From Saccopteryx bilineata (lineage: Eukaryota; Chordata; Mammalia; Chiroptera; Emballonuridae): DNA of 64,000 nt. Where the stretch lies: positions 16,716,997-16,780,996 of the forward strand of contig NC_089501.1 in the NCBI RefSeq assembly GCF_036850765.1. The letters are read 5' to 3'. Position numbers and translations under genes: made by a program. The notes below the pieces were generated by a model, which was not told the DNA's origin, did no database searches, and was given only the letters and a program-made list of their open reading frames with translations. Below are positions 1 through 10,997 of this stretch, piece after piece. Positions within the stretch are counted from its first letter, which is position 1. Each line of letters begins with the position of its first letter.

Positions 1-784
1 ACAACTTTGTTATTTTGCTAGTTCTACAAGTTTTAATGAAGTAATTGGTGATACTTAGTGTCAAAAAGTGGCTACTTTTTAGAAATACGGTTCTTGTTAA
101 CTTCCAAATGTCTTCTAATCATCTACTCAATCTTGAAACAAAGGACACTAAACCTTTTTCTTAGACAGTAAAATGAAAATCGCTCTTAGTCATACATTAT
201 AGGTTTTATATGTAGTTAATTAATGATCAGGGAAGTGGACTTAAACCAATTTAAACAGAGCAATTTATCTTGAATTTGGAAGAAAGGATTAAGGAAGTTC
301 TAGAAAAAAAATGATGTGCTAAATATTTATATGAAACCCAGTTTTTAAAAAATCAAAAATTTTAATAATCAAATATAGTTCCAAGATAGGAAACTTGTTA
401 AGTTTTACAGATTGTAAGGCAGAAATCCATATTTAATATCCAAATTTAATTATGGTCTTTTGATTTTTATTTTGAAAATTCCAAATTGCTAAATCAATAA
501 CAGTGCAGAATATTTTATCAACTGCTACTTTATTTTAAATGTATTAACTTAATCTATATAGTATGATTGTTATCTTTTATTAACAGTGCTGAATAACTAA
601 AATTTACTTTTTAAAATATTAGTAAGTCTACACATAAGTTTCTCTTTGCCCATTCTATTAATAATTTACCTCACAAATAGAGTGTTTTTACCTAACAGAT
701 GAAACAATAAAAGGAACTTTTTTCTACCTTTCACTATTGAACACATTTGAATATGTCACAAACAGCCACAGTCATGTCCCATCA
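1..784. other. AT-rich unique sequence, nothing recognised
   Basis: No open frame of note, no recognisable repeat and no RNA gene on either strand. Base composition is strongly AT-rich with many short A and T runs, as in mammalian intergenic or intronic DNA. Confidence 0.6.
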
Positions 785-795
785 AAAGTTTCCTA

Positions 796-1153
796 GCCTG
801 ACCAGGCAGTGGCGCAGTGGATAGAGCATTGGACTGGGATGCAAAGGACCCAGGTTCAAGACCCCGAGGTCGCCAGCTTGAGCGCGGGCTCATCTGGTTT
901 GAGCAAAAGTCCACCAGCTTGAACCCAAGGTCACTGGCTCCAGCAAGGGGCTACTCGGTCTGCTGAAGGCTCGCGGTCAAGGCACATATGAGAAAGCAAT
1001 CAATGAACAACTAAGGTGTTGCAACGCGCAATGAAAAACTAATGATTGATGCTTCTCATCTCTCTCCATTCCTGTCTGTCTGTCTTTGTCTATCTCTCTC
1101 TCTGACTCACTCTCTGTTCTGTAAAAAATAAAAAATAAAAAAATAAATAAATT
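796..1153 (+). mobile_element. Ves-related long tRNA-derived SINE
   Basis: The element begins GCCTGACCAGGCAGTGGCGC, a tRNA-like A box, followed by a B box around GGTTCAAGACC. A body of repeated CCAGCTTGA/CAAGGTCACTGG units follows, then a CT-rich stretch (CTCTCTCTGACTC) and an A-rich AAATAAAT tail. It is flanked by an 11-bp direct repeat, AAAGTTTCCTA, at 785-795 and 1154-1164, which is the target-site duplication of an L1-driven insertion. The internal pol III promoter boxes are the only regulatory sequence visible. It is non-coding. The family name rests on memory of bat SINEs. Confidence 0.9.
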
Positions 1154-1164
1154 AAAGTTTCCTA

Positions 1165-3727
1165 ATCACTACTTAAAGCTTATTTAATAGAAGAATATTA
1201 TGGATAAGTTAAAGAAATTTGTAGATATTTTGAGATGTTAACTGCTTAAGTAGTAATGTTTGTTCTAAATTAAATGACATGCATTGAGAAGGCCATGTAT
1301 CACAAGACCCAATTTTTTGGCTTATTAGTTGCCATATGAAGCATATGGATTCTATGTCACATAGAAAGTGAATAAACAATTATCTTCAAACAAGAGGAAT
1401 GAGACAAATGGGAGCAAGTAAATGGTATAATTATTAAAAATCCCTTTATGTTGGCCTTCTTATTATTCAAAGATATTACTTAGAATCTACATAGTTGACC
1501 ATTGGCCTAAACCTATATTTAACCAGAATGAAATATATATGAATCATTTCTACCTCCTTTAAACTGCCAAAGACTAGTGATTTATATTTACCACAAGAGT
1601 TTTTCTTACATGCTCTATTCTAAAGCAAATACTGAAAATGAAACAAAATGGGCTAATTCATTTCACTTACAAATTTGTCAGGTACATATTGTCTCTTCAT
1701 ATAAAAGTTTCTTTTGACTTCATCCTGAATGATTAAAATGAGAGGAAACTATCTTTTGTAAGTTATAGAACCAGTAGAAACATTGAATCACCTATATTCT
1801 GCTAAACATTGTAGAAACATTTAAAAAATGAACACAGGTCATTCCGATTTTGCCTTTCAAATAATAATACCTATGGAGGGAGGGCCATGCAAGTACAATT
1901 TTTGGAAAGCAACTATTAAAATTTGAACATCACAGAATTTTTCATGCTCAATGAAATCATGAATATTCATTTTAACTGTCTGGCACCAGGCGGAGGATTT
2001 CTGAATTAGCATGCTTGATGGAGTGCAGTTCATTACTGGAAGTTGAAATGCATGCCGGACTTTTTTAACCTTTATAAAATCTGTTGTTGAGTCCTTGCCT
2101 ATTCCTTTTGCATCTCATCACAGCAGCCAAAGCCATAAACTCAATGAGAAGACTGAGGAAATAAAGTCAGCCAATACAAACAGTCACCAGAATGGTTGCC
2201 AGGAAGAGTAATGAGAATTTTTCAAAACTCTATTAAACTCTAGTCCCAGGATATCATATAGAAAAAGCAACCATAATATACAATTGTCTTTATAGAACAT
2301 GACTTAAAATGTATTTTTTTTCTTCAGCTGTATGCAGAATTTTAAAAATTTGACTTGAAGGTCAATTATAATAGTTTTCTGAAGAAACATAATTGTAAAG
2401 AAGAAGAGAAATAAAAGATAGAAAAAAGAGAAAATACGTTTTTTATTTTAATTCAGTAAAGTTAAGTTCAATTTAACCAATACTTAGTACAAATTAGAAT
2501 AACAGCTATAATTAATGGGGACAGATAAAACAAATAGATATTCAATACTTTCTTAAGAGATATCTGCATTAGTAAAAGAAAGGCTAACCATAAATCTTAA
2601 AAAAATATATGACTTTGAAGTTTACCAAAGTAATTTCTCATCTATTTTTAAAGTTAATAGAAATTATTTAGCACATTTCTTTGCCTTTTAAGATATTATC
2701 CTTTAATAACCTGAAAACAGTCTATAATAGGAACATGGAATAATATTGGTCAAAACAATCTTTTATATATGAAATTTGGTAAACATATGTTCACATTTCT
2801 GTTGGGTCTGTATTCTTACAAGTGAAATTTCTGAGTTATGAAGTATGAGAATATATAAGAATATAAGGTTTAGCTTCAGCTATTACTCTTTGGACAAAAT
2901 TATTATATTATGTGGCACATAATTACAGTGTTCTTGTGAGAAATTTTAATAAATAGAATGACTAAATTTTATTATATAATTCTAAGTATTTTTGTATAAT
3001 AGTTGTGTTGATTTTAACTTTTCATTTGAATGTAAAAACTATTACTGTTGAATGTATAGGTCTTCCTGGACCATTTATCTGCACAATTCCTCTGTGAGTG
3101 AGGCCGGCAGGGGTGGTATAGGTGGGTAGAAGAAGACATACCATTGTTCCTAACTAGGTGTTTTCAAAATTCAGAGCTTCTATTCTGTATTGCTAAGATA
3201 CTGTTTTTTATTTCAAGTAGTGTTAGTGTGGTGCTTTATGTAGTTGGTGGTCTTTACTTCAATGAGCAAACTGGTTTATTTCAATTCTTGCAAGCGTGGG
3301 GTTTGGATTTTGCATTTCAAACTGTGCACCTAAAGATGATTTTAAGCGATGTTCTTTTCTTGTTCATGCATTCTGAGCCCTATTGCCCCTGGGTTCTCTT
3401 ACTGCTGAGATATTTCTATATGTTTTTCTGTACCAACCCCAAGCTTCTTTTAAATACCTTACCTATATTTTGGAATGTTTTTTTTTTATATACTTGTCTT
3501 CCATTTCTTTGCTGAAATATGAGTGTATGATATTTTTTAAGTAATATCCCTGTTGTTACTGAATCATTTCTAAAACGTAGAGAGACCAATCCTGATTTAT
3601 GCAATAAATTCAAAAGCTGTCTTATTGCTATTTTCTTTTTTCCATTAATTATTTTTATTGAAATTGATTTGCTTATTTTCCTCCATACCACCTCCCTCAC
3701 TTCCATCTGTTGACTATCCATGTATGT
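1165..3727. other. Unique AT-rich sequence with one higher-complexity island
   Basis: No repeat family recognised. The stretch around 1925-2165 is less AT-biased than its surroundings and could be a conserved non-coding element. A 123-residue open frame at 3144-3515 is hydrophobic, low in complexity and unlike any family I know, so I treat it as chance. Confidence 0.4.
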
Positions 3728-4075
3728 TGAGTGAGTGAATCTCAAAACCGTGCTAAGTTAAAGAAGCCAGTCACAAAAATCACCTATTTAATGATTCGTT
3801 TATACGAAATGTTCAGACTTGGTGGATCTACAGAAATAGAAAGTGAGTTAATGGTTACTTAGGACTTGAGTGCCGAGTGAAGGAATGGAGAGTTACTGCT
3901 AATGGGTGTAAGGTTTCTTTTCGGGTGATGGGGATCATTCTAAAATTAGATTAGGGTGTGAATGCACAACTCTGTTTACATACTAAAAACCATTGATTGT
4001 ACACTCTAAAACAGGTAAGCGTTATTGTATATAAATTATATATCAATAGGTTATTTAAAGTTAATTACTAGTATA
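3728..4075 (+). mobile_element. Old LINE-1 3' UTR fragment
   Basis: The text runs through the classic mammalian L1 3' UTR landmarks in order: a GAGTGAATCTCAAAAC-type start, AAAGAAGCCAGTCACAAAA, a GATTCGTTTATACGAAATG segment, TCTACAGAAATAGAAAGT, a TGGTTACTTAGG segment, the TGCACAACTCTGTTTACATA segment, CTAAAAACCATTGATTGTAC and a final TAAATTATATATCAATAG. Divergence from memory of the consensus is high, with no clean poly(A) or target duplication, so this is an old copy. ORF2 is absent (5' truncated). Confidence 0.7.
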
Positions 4076-5737
4076 TGCTAGACATTAGCCACCATATAAG
4101 AAGCTTAAGAGCATTGTCTGTAATTATTATAGCCATATTTCAAATTTTATTTTTCTTAAGTAACTGATAATTACTAAAAAAACCCAAAAAACATTAAGTT
4201 TATGAGTTCTTTAAAACAAAGGGCTGATAGAACAGAGGGAAGAGACTGGAAAACAGGTCTCCCTGGCATCAAAGCAAGATGCATCATAAGACATTACCTC
4301 GTCAGAATAATGTTTTTTGAGCTAATGTGTATGAAAAATGTTTTCTACACCACAACTCCTCCCCACACACCCAGGCATATGTAAAATATTAGTTTCAACC
4401 AGCCTCGTTTAGAAAACAAATGTTTTGCTAAAGTCTTATTAAAGGTCCTAGTATGCTAGGTACTGTGGGATACAAAAATGATCTTAAGATTCACATTTCC
4501 TCCAGTCAGTACAGCAGTGTGGTCACATGAAATATTACACACACACTCATACACACATACACATACAGACACAACATATAAAGGCTACATAATAAACATA
4601 AAGGCATAAGTACATGATAAACAAGAAAAAAATCTTCCTTCCTCCACCATATTTTATACATTACAGAGTACAGTTTACCTTTTACAAGACAAAGTATTAA
4701 CAATTGCATACTCTATTTAAAAATACCTAAGAGCCAAAATAATTTTTATCAGAGGATTTAAAAAATAAAGTGTTGTCTAAGTGACAAACCATCTTTTTTT
4801 GGAAAAGGAATAAAGCCTATTTTTTTTTTTTTTTGTATTCAATGAGCTGCAAGATAGACACTATCTGAAACTTTCTGTGTTATAAATTTCTTAAAGCTCT
4901 CATACAGAGGTAGCCTTTTATAAGGAAGTATTTCCCTAAGTGGTGCTTACATGCTAATTAGCTTCACCCAAACTCTGAAATATCTTTCAGACATTTTCAC
5001 AAGTGTTTCTGGCAAAAGTGAATAGACTCCCATTTTACTGACATACATTGATACTCTATTAACTTAATCTTAGAATCTATTATTTAGTTGTTTTAATAAC
5101 ATTGAACTTGTTAAGTGAACTTTATATTGATGAACTCATTAAATGGACCTACTTTGTACCAAGTGAAGGATAATTTAAAAAATGAATCATTTCAAATTCA
5201 TAAGCCAAAAAGTCTTATTCACTTTGTTTAAGCAACTAATTACTTTACTTCAATCCCTTTAAGGTTGGAGATTTTATATAATTTTTTGTTTTGTAGAAAT
5301 TTTGAAAAGAGATATGTTGATATGTTGCAGATCCAGATATGTCAACAGAATTCTAATAGTCTGTTTAATAAAGATTCAAACTCCTTTCCTTAGAGCAGAA
5401 ATTTACCTTTCTTCTTCTTTTTTTTAGGCATTTTAAAATAATCCAGTTTTGAAGATCATATTGCTAAGATTTCCCAGGGAAATAATAGTTTGAATAGAGT
5501 TGGGGGTAGGGAGAGGTGATGCTATAGAGCTTCCAGTATTTGGTAGGAGCAATCTCAATTGCCTAACTATAGAAAACCACTCCAACTTCTTCCAGCTAGA
5601 TAAAAGGATATCTTTCTAATTTATACGAAACCATTTAGGGCAACCAGAGATGAGACCTTTTACCTCTCTACTCTGCCCTAGGACTGGCATTTCTGGTCTC
5701 TCTCTCACTGACTTGGAGAAGGTAGAGAAGGTGCATT
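4076..5737. other. Unique sequence with a short CA-rich patch
   Basis: No gene or interspersed repeat recognised. An imperfect (CA)n patch lies at about 4537-4575. The motif ATGCTAATTAG at 4951-4961 is an octamer/homeodomain-type site that recurs at 16600-16610. A poly(T) run lies near 4820. Confidence 0.45.
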
Positions 5738-5751
5738 AAATAAAGCAGCCA

Positions 5752-6142
5752 TGGCCCTGGCTGGTTGGCTCAGCGGTAGAGCGTCGGCCTGGTGTGCCGG
5801 GGACCCAGGTTCGATTCCCGGCTAGGGCACATAGGAGAAGCGCCCATTTGCTTCTCCACCTCCCCCTCCTTCCTCTCTGTCTCTCTCTTCCCCTCCCGCA
5901 GCCAAGGCTCCATTGGAGCAAAGATGGCTCGGGCACTGGGGATGGCTCCTTGGCCTCTGCTCCAGGCGCTAGAGTGGCTCTGGTCGCGGCAGAGTGATGC
6001 CCCAGAGGGGCAAAGCATCGCACCCTGGTGGGCAGAGCGTTGCCCCTGGTGGGCGTGCCGGGTGGATCCCGGTCCAGCGCATGTGGGAGTATGTCTGACT
6101 GTCTCTCCCCGTTTCCAGCTTCAGAAATAAATAAATAAATAA

Positions 6143-6200
<58 letters not shown>
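5752..6200 (+). mobile_element. Rhin-type SINE with expanded tetranucleotide tail
   Basis: Starts TGGCCCTGGCTGGTTGGCTC, with A box (TGGCTCAGCGGTAGAGC) and B box (GGTTCGATTCC) of a tRNA-derived head. Then come a CTTCTCCACC pyrimidine stretch, the GCTCCATTGGAGCAAAGATGG body, two tandem CCCTGGTGGGCAGAGCG-like units and the TTTCCAGCTTCAG end. The 14-bp duplication AAATAAAGCAGCCA flanks it at 5738-5751 and 6201-6214. The tail has grown into (AAAT)n(GATA)n(AAAT)n. Long open frames on both strands here are by-products of its GC-rich, stop-poor body and are not genes. Confidence 0.93.

Positions 6201-6206
<6 letters not shown>
6126..6206 (+). repeat. (AAAT)n-(GATA)n-(AAAT)n microsatellite
   Basis: About 80 bases of tandem tetranucleotides: AAAT units, then roughly seven GATA units, then AAAT again. 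It grew out of the SINE's A-rich tail and is likely to vary in length between individuals. Confidence 0.95.
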
Positions 6207-6214
6207 AGCAGCCA

Positions 6215-6577
6215 CCCCAGAAACCTTGTTTGATCACAGTCTGGATGACCTAGAACAGCAGGTCACAGGTTGATAGAACAGGAGCAGTGCTGGAAACCAT
6301 GGTGATGGTAAACACAATGTGCCAAAAACAGCCAGAAAATGGGTCAAGTTCCAAGCATTCAAGTCTTCACAGAGGCCGTCAGTTGCCAAAGGCCTAAGAA
6401 GTATTTTCAGCCTCACAATAAAATACAGAGATTACAAATTCAAATAACACTGGCATCAGAGATGTAACACAAATGACTGAAGCAGTCCACATTTTTAAAA
6501 AAATCGATTGACAGAAATAAAATCAACATACCCTTAAGTTATGAAATAGTTCAAAGATTCAGACAATAATACTATAA
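6215..6577. other. Unique sequence, nothing recognised
   Basis: Short spacer between two SINEs. No open frame, RNA gene or repeat family seen. Confidence 0.5.
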
Positions 6578-6589
6578 TCAATATCTTTT

Positions 6590-6788
6590 TAAAATATTTT
6601 TTTTTCATTTGATTTCACAGAGAGAGGGGTAAGGAGAATGAGAAGTATCAAGTCACAGTTGCTTCACCTTAGTTGTTTATTGGTTGCTTGTCTGATGTAC
6701 CTTGACCAGGCAAGTTTAGGGTTTCGAACCGGTGACCTCAACATTCTAGGTCAGTTTTATCTATCCACTGTGCCACTACAGGTCAGGC
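6590..6788 (-). mobile_element. Ves-related SINE, reverse orientation
   Basis: Read on the minus strand it starts GCCTGACCTGTAGTGGCACA and carries a tRNA-like A and B box (B box seen on the plus strand as GGGTTTCGAACC). It ends in a pyrimidine/A-rich tail, seen as T-rich sequence at 6590-6605. The 12-bp TCAATATCTTTT occurs at 6578-6589 and 6789-6800 as an exact target-site duplication. Confidence 0.92.
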
Positions 6789-6800
6789 TCAATATCTTTT

Positions 6801-7499
6801 CATAAACCCTCTGGCTTTATCAAATGTTGCCATATTTGATTCAGTTACTTTCTTCTTTTAAATAAAGCATTACAGAAGAAGTTATAATTTCCTCTATTCA
6901 TGTCTTTCATCTTCTTTCCTAAAAGCTAGTACTGTATCTTAGTTTTTTTGCTTGTTGTATATGATACCTTATTTTTTTAGAATGATAAATAATAATAAAT
7001 GGTATGTTACATATTACAACCTATTTTTATTGTTTTTAATAGGTTGTTGAGATACATCTATGCTGATGCATATTCAATGATATATATACAGTTTTTTCAA
7101 AAAATTAACCACTTTTTATGAATAAACTTTCTTCTTTATGGACAGGTCACGTCTAAATATTTTCATTACAAAATCTGCAGTAAACACATCATATATGGTT
7201 CTTTAAAAAAGTACCAAATTTTACTTAAAAATATGTATGAAATGATTGAGGAATAGAATTTATACATCTTCAGTCTTACCAGTGGTCTCCAAATTGTTAT
7301 CTAAAATTATGTATATAGACACACATACATATAACTTTGAAACATACTCAATACCCAGGTTAAAAAATAAAATGTTATCAGGGCTTTAGGAAGCTCTGAA
7401 GGCTCTATGCTTATCACATTTCCATACTTCCCCCAAAGTAATTACTTCTCTACTTTTGCGATAATGATTTCTTAGGTTTTTTTGTAATTATTATAAATA
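6801..7499. other. AT-rich sequence, nothing certain
   Basis: Possibly a strongly diverged extension of the L1 that follows, but I cannot align it by eye. No gene seen. Confidence 0.35.
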
Positions 7500-8868
7500 A
7501 AATTGATGTTTTTCCCTTGTTATACAGTTCTAGGAATTTTAACACATGCACATATTTGGGTAATCACCAACCCAATGAGGATGCAGAACGCTTTCTAACT
7601 CTAAAATCCTCCTTCATGCTCTCCCTTCACAGTGATACCACCACCCCCATTTCTACCATTACCAATGACTTGTCATTGGTTACTGCAGTTTTATCTTTTT
7701 GAGAATGTTAAATAAATATAATTGCACAGCATGTAATCTTTGTGACATATAAGTATTCAGCATAACATCTTTGACATTGGTCCAAATTGTTGCTTGTATG
7801 AATAATTTTTCTCCTCTGAGTAGGATTACACTGTATGTATGCACAATTATTTATCTGTGCACTTGAAGGACATTTGTTTACAGTTTTTATTGTGTACATA
7901 ATTCACATGGTTTTTTTTTACGGTAAATATCTGGAAGCGGGCTTGCTCAGTCATATGGTAAATATATGCTAAATTTCATAAGAAACTCTCAAACTGTTTT
8001 CCAGAGTGTCTCTGTACCATTGTGCATACCAGTTGTGATGTATGAAAGTTCAACTTGCTCTAATTCTTTCCAGAGTTACGTATTGTCAGCGTGTTATTTC
8101 ATACAAGCAGGTATAGTTAGCTGGTAATCATATTAAGTTGTATTTCCCTAATGGCTAGTTATATTGAACACATTTTCATGTACTTATTTGACATCCTTCT
8201 ATCCCCTTTGGTAAAATGTATATATGTATATGCAAATCCATTAGTTGCCTTTTCATTTTGTTAATTGTTTCTGTTGCTATACAGAAGTTGGTTTGATTCA
8301 ATTTCATTTGTTTATTTTTGCTTTTGTTGCCTGATATTTTGATGTTGTATTCAAAACATCATTGCCAATGTCAAGAAGATTTTTTTTCCAATCTTTTCTT
8401 TTAAAAGTTTTATGGTTTAGGTCCTATGTTTAAGTATTTAATCTATTTTGAATTGATTTTGTAATATAAGGATCCAAATTCATTCTTTGCTTGTGAATAT
8501 CCAATTTTCCCTATACCATTTATTTATCCTTTCTTCATTGTATAGTCTTACTGTCCTTGGTAAAAATTATTAACCATATATGCTAGGGTTTATTTCTGGG
8601 CTCAATTCTGTTCCATAGTTTATGTTTTTGTTGTTATGCCAGTACAATACTGTTTTGACTCCTATAGTTTTGAAATATAACTTGAAATCAGAAAGAGTGT
8701 TGCCTTCAACTTTGTTCTTTCTGAAGTTGTTTTGGCATTTCAAGTTTGTATGTGTGTGTTGTGTAGTTTCATCCGAATCATAGGATTTATATATATATAT
8801 ATATATTTCGATAAAAAATGTACTGCAATTTTGAAAGGGATTGTTTGAACCTATATATTTCAATTGAG
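7500..8868 (-). mobile_element. Old LINE-1 (L1M type), 3' UTR and ORF2 3' half, reverse
   Basis: On the plus strand this reads as the reverse complement of an L1 end. It runs from the CAGTTCTAGGAATTTTAACA segment of the 3' UTR, through AGTCATATGGTAAATATATG and TTTTCCAGAGTGTCTCTGTA (ORF2 C-terminal region), to TCTGTTCCATAGTTTATG and the segment encoding YWHNNKNINYGTELSPEINP (minus strand, within 8570-8863). That peptide is a degraded version of an ORF2 segment beyond the reverse transcriptase. Many stops and frameshifts; the piece expected between about 8235 and 8260 is missing. Non-functional. Confidence 0.75.
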
Positions 8869-9010
8869 GAAAAAATCTGAAATACTTCTATCTGATAAGA
8901 GCTTAACATTCAAAACACCTAAGAAATTTATACAACTCAATAGCAAAGGAAAACCTGATGAAAAAAAATTTCCAAAGATGAGATACGAATAGCCAACATA
9001 TGTATAGAAA
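8869..9010 (+). mobile_element. Inverted LINE-1 ORF2 arm
   Basis: Directly after the reverse L1 the orientation flips. The plus strand reads ATAAGAGCTTAACATTCAAA, then TTTATACAACTCAATAGCAA, then an AAAGATGAGATACGAATAGC segment, which is the forward-strand ORF2 stretch encoding the NLYNSIAK-type region. It belongs in the gap of the neighbouring reverse fragment, so the two are best read as one insertion with an internal inversion, as made by twin priming. Confidence 0.55.
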
Positions 9011-9039
9011 TTTAAAACAGCTGTATTCCAAATTTGGAA

Positions 9040-9640
9040 TTTTTCTGCTATCTTCTCAGGCCATTCTTTTTCATTTTGCTTTGATAATAGAAATGTTGAA
9101 ATTATGTTATGTTTCTACAGGTCCCTGAGGTCTGGTTTATTCTTTTTCCCAGTCAATTTTCTCTCTGTTGTTCAAATTCTTTGGATCTCTTCTCAAGTTC
9201 TCTGATTCTGTTCTGTCTTCACTCTACCATTAAGTATGTTCGACAAGCTTTCTAAAAATTGTATCTATTATATGTCTCTGTTTTATAGTTCCCATTTTAA
9301 AAAAAATAACTTCTAGTTCTTGCTGAAATTTTAAAAAATATTTTTCATTTATTTAATAAGTTTTTATAAAATTTTAGTTGAAACCTTTTATGGCAGCTGT
9401 TGTAAAATCCTTGTTAAATAATTCCAATATCTGATTCATCTTAATGCTGATGTCAGTTGTCTTGTCTCATTAAAGTTGAAATCTTTATTTATTTTGATAT
9501 TACAAGTGATTCTTAATTTTGTCTTGAACAGTTTGCCTTCTATGTTAGGAGCCTCTGGATTATTATTACTTATTTTATTCTAGTAACATGTCACCCTGGT
9601 TAGGTTTAGCATGTGATCCTGGATTACTTTAGGAGCTTAT
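9040..9640 (-). mobile_element. Old L1-related sequence, reverse
   Basis: The segment with CAGGTCCCTGAGGTCTGGTT, TCAATTTTCTCTCTGTTGTT, TTCTCAAGTTCTCTGATTCT and AAATAATTCCAATATCTGAT recalls a well-known reverse-strand portion of old mammalian L1s (L1M/HAL1-like). A diverged relative occurs at about 62400-63660. Exact subfamily and position within L1 are uncertain. Confidence 0.5.
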
Positions 9641-10116
9641 ACTATGTATTATTTTAGCCTGCCAATTTATTTATATGGTGCTTTGGTGGCTCCTGTTGGT
9701 TTCTGCTGGCACTGCCTGAGGGGGCAGGAGAAGTTTTTAGGGAAAAACCACAAAGTGCCTCAGAGTAATGAAGAGGCTGCCAAAGTCTATACCACCAGCT
9801 TGTCTTGGTGTCTCTTTTCAAAGGAGGCAATTCTCAAGTCTCTGGGGACACTTCCTTGAATGTTGTGATACTATCCTTGTACTGGTGACCCCAAATATCC
9901 ATGATGACTCTGGTGGGAAGAGAAATATCTGGGATCCAAAGGTAAAAGTTTGTGCAAAATCATATAAAAAAACTTACTGGGTTTTAATGGTTGTTTTAAT
10001 ACATACATTTGATTTGTAGTTTTAAGTGTGTTCTGGCTTCTAGTTATGCAAAAGATGTGGGTTTTCTATATCATTTTAATGGTGCTAATAGTTGTGCTTT
10101 CTTTTGGAAGATATAT
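9641..10116. other. Unassigned sequence between L1 and hAT element
   Basis: Contains two overlapping small open frames (9644-9859 and 9768-10019) with no family resemblance. Possibly further old L1 5' sequence. No gene call is justified. Confidence 0.35.
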
Positions 10117-10124
10117 GAAGAGAC

Positions 10125-10627
10125 CAGTGGTGGGATTAAAATAATTTAACAACTGGTTCTCTGCCCTAATGATGGTTTTATGTATGAAAAAAGATAGACC
10201 GAAAGGTAGTTATTATTATTTCATGCATTTAATACTTAAATAAGAACAATAAAGGAGGTATACAAAATGAGATTATGAGTTTAAAAATATTAATGAAAAT
10301 ATTAAATAATACCTGACAAAAAATAAAACTGTTATTTAAAATATTTCCATATTGCTTCTTGATTGGTGTCCTCACTTGCAACTTTTTTCACTTATGGATG
10401 GAATGAACATTATTATGGGTCCTTAGAATATGCTATTGCACAGATGAATATTAAAAAAGAATAAGAAATGTAAATTTGTGATTTCCACATTAAGCAGCTG
10501 CCCAGGTGCTCACTTTAGAGAGAACCCTGATTACAAGTGCCATTTTAACAACTGGTTCAACAAACTCAACAAAAAATTAGGTATCGGTTCTGTTGAACCT
10601 GTGTGAGCCAACTAAATCTCACCACTA
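10125..10627 (-). mobile_element. Non-autonomous hAT-type DNA transposon
   Basis: 503 bp bounded by inverted ends: CAGTGGTGGGATT on the left and AATCTCACCACTA on the right. It is flanked by an 8-bp direct repeat with one mismatch, GAAGAGAC (10117-10124) and GAAAAGAC (10628-10635), the hAT signature. The inside matches the reverse complement of the element at 56631-57170, including the TATTGCTTCTTGATTGGTGT segment and the end with GGTTCTGTTGAACC. No transposase frame, so it was mobilised in trans. By contrast with SINEs there is no A-rich tail. Confidence 0.87.
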
Positions 10628-10635
10628 GAAAAGAC

Positions 10636-10987
10636 TCATTAGGAAGCTATCATTATTCTCAGCCACCATGGCTTTTGGTGACTCTCTACCACTCTCCTGA
10701 TCTCCAAGAATAAATTTGCATAGTTTTGTTTTCTCTGAAACAAATAAACAAACAAATGATAAGAATTACACAACTTAACACAGTTTCCAAGTCACTTATT
10801 TCCCAGAAAGCATGACACCCAATTCAATAACACTGGGCAAAGCCAGAAACACGTTGGCACAGAGGATGCTCCTTTTACTCTCTTTGAGAGACTTCTGTTT
10901 GATCCGAAATCATCTTAAGTTGCATTTTTCTGACCCTATTTTATACTAAAAAGTGGCAAAGAAAATAATTTAATAAATATACATTAT
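10636..10987. other. Unique spacer, nothing recognised
   Basis: No open frame or repeat family seen between the hAT element and the next SINE. Confidence 0.5.
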
Positions 10988-10997
10988 AAAAGACTTA

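Noticed and set aside
3144..3515. 123-codon hydrophobic frame
   Set aside because: Rich in F, L and C from T-rich DNA, resembles no family, and has no splice or promoter context. Most likely chance.
5736..6215. 159-codon minus-strand frame and overlapping plus-strand frames
   Set aside because: They lie entirely in a Rhin-type SINE with its target duplications; the same peptides recur at each SINE copy, so they are repeat by-products.
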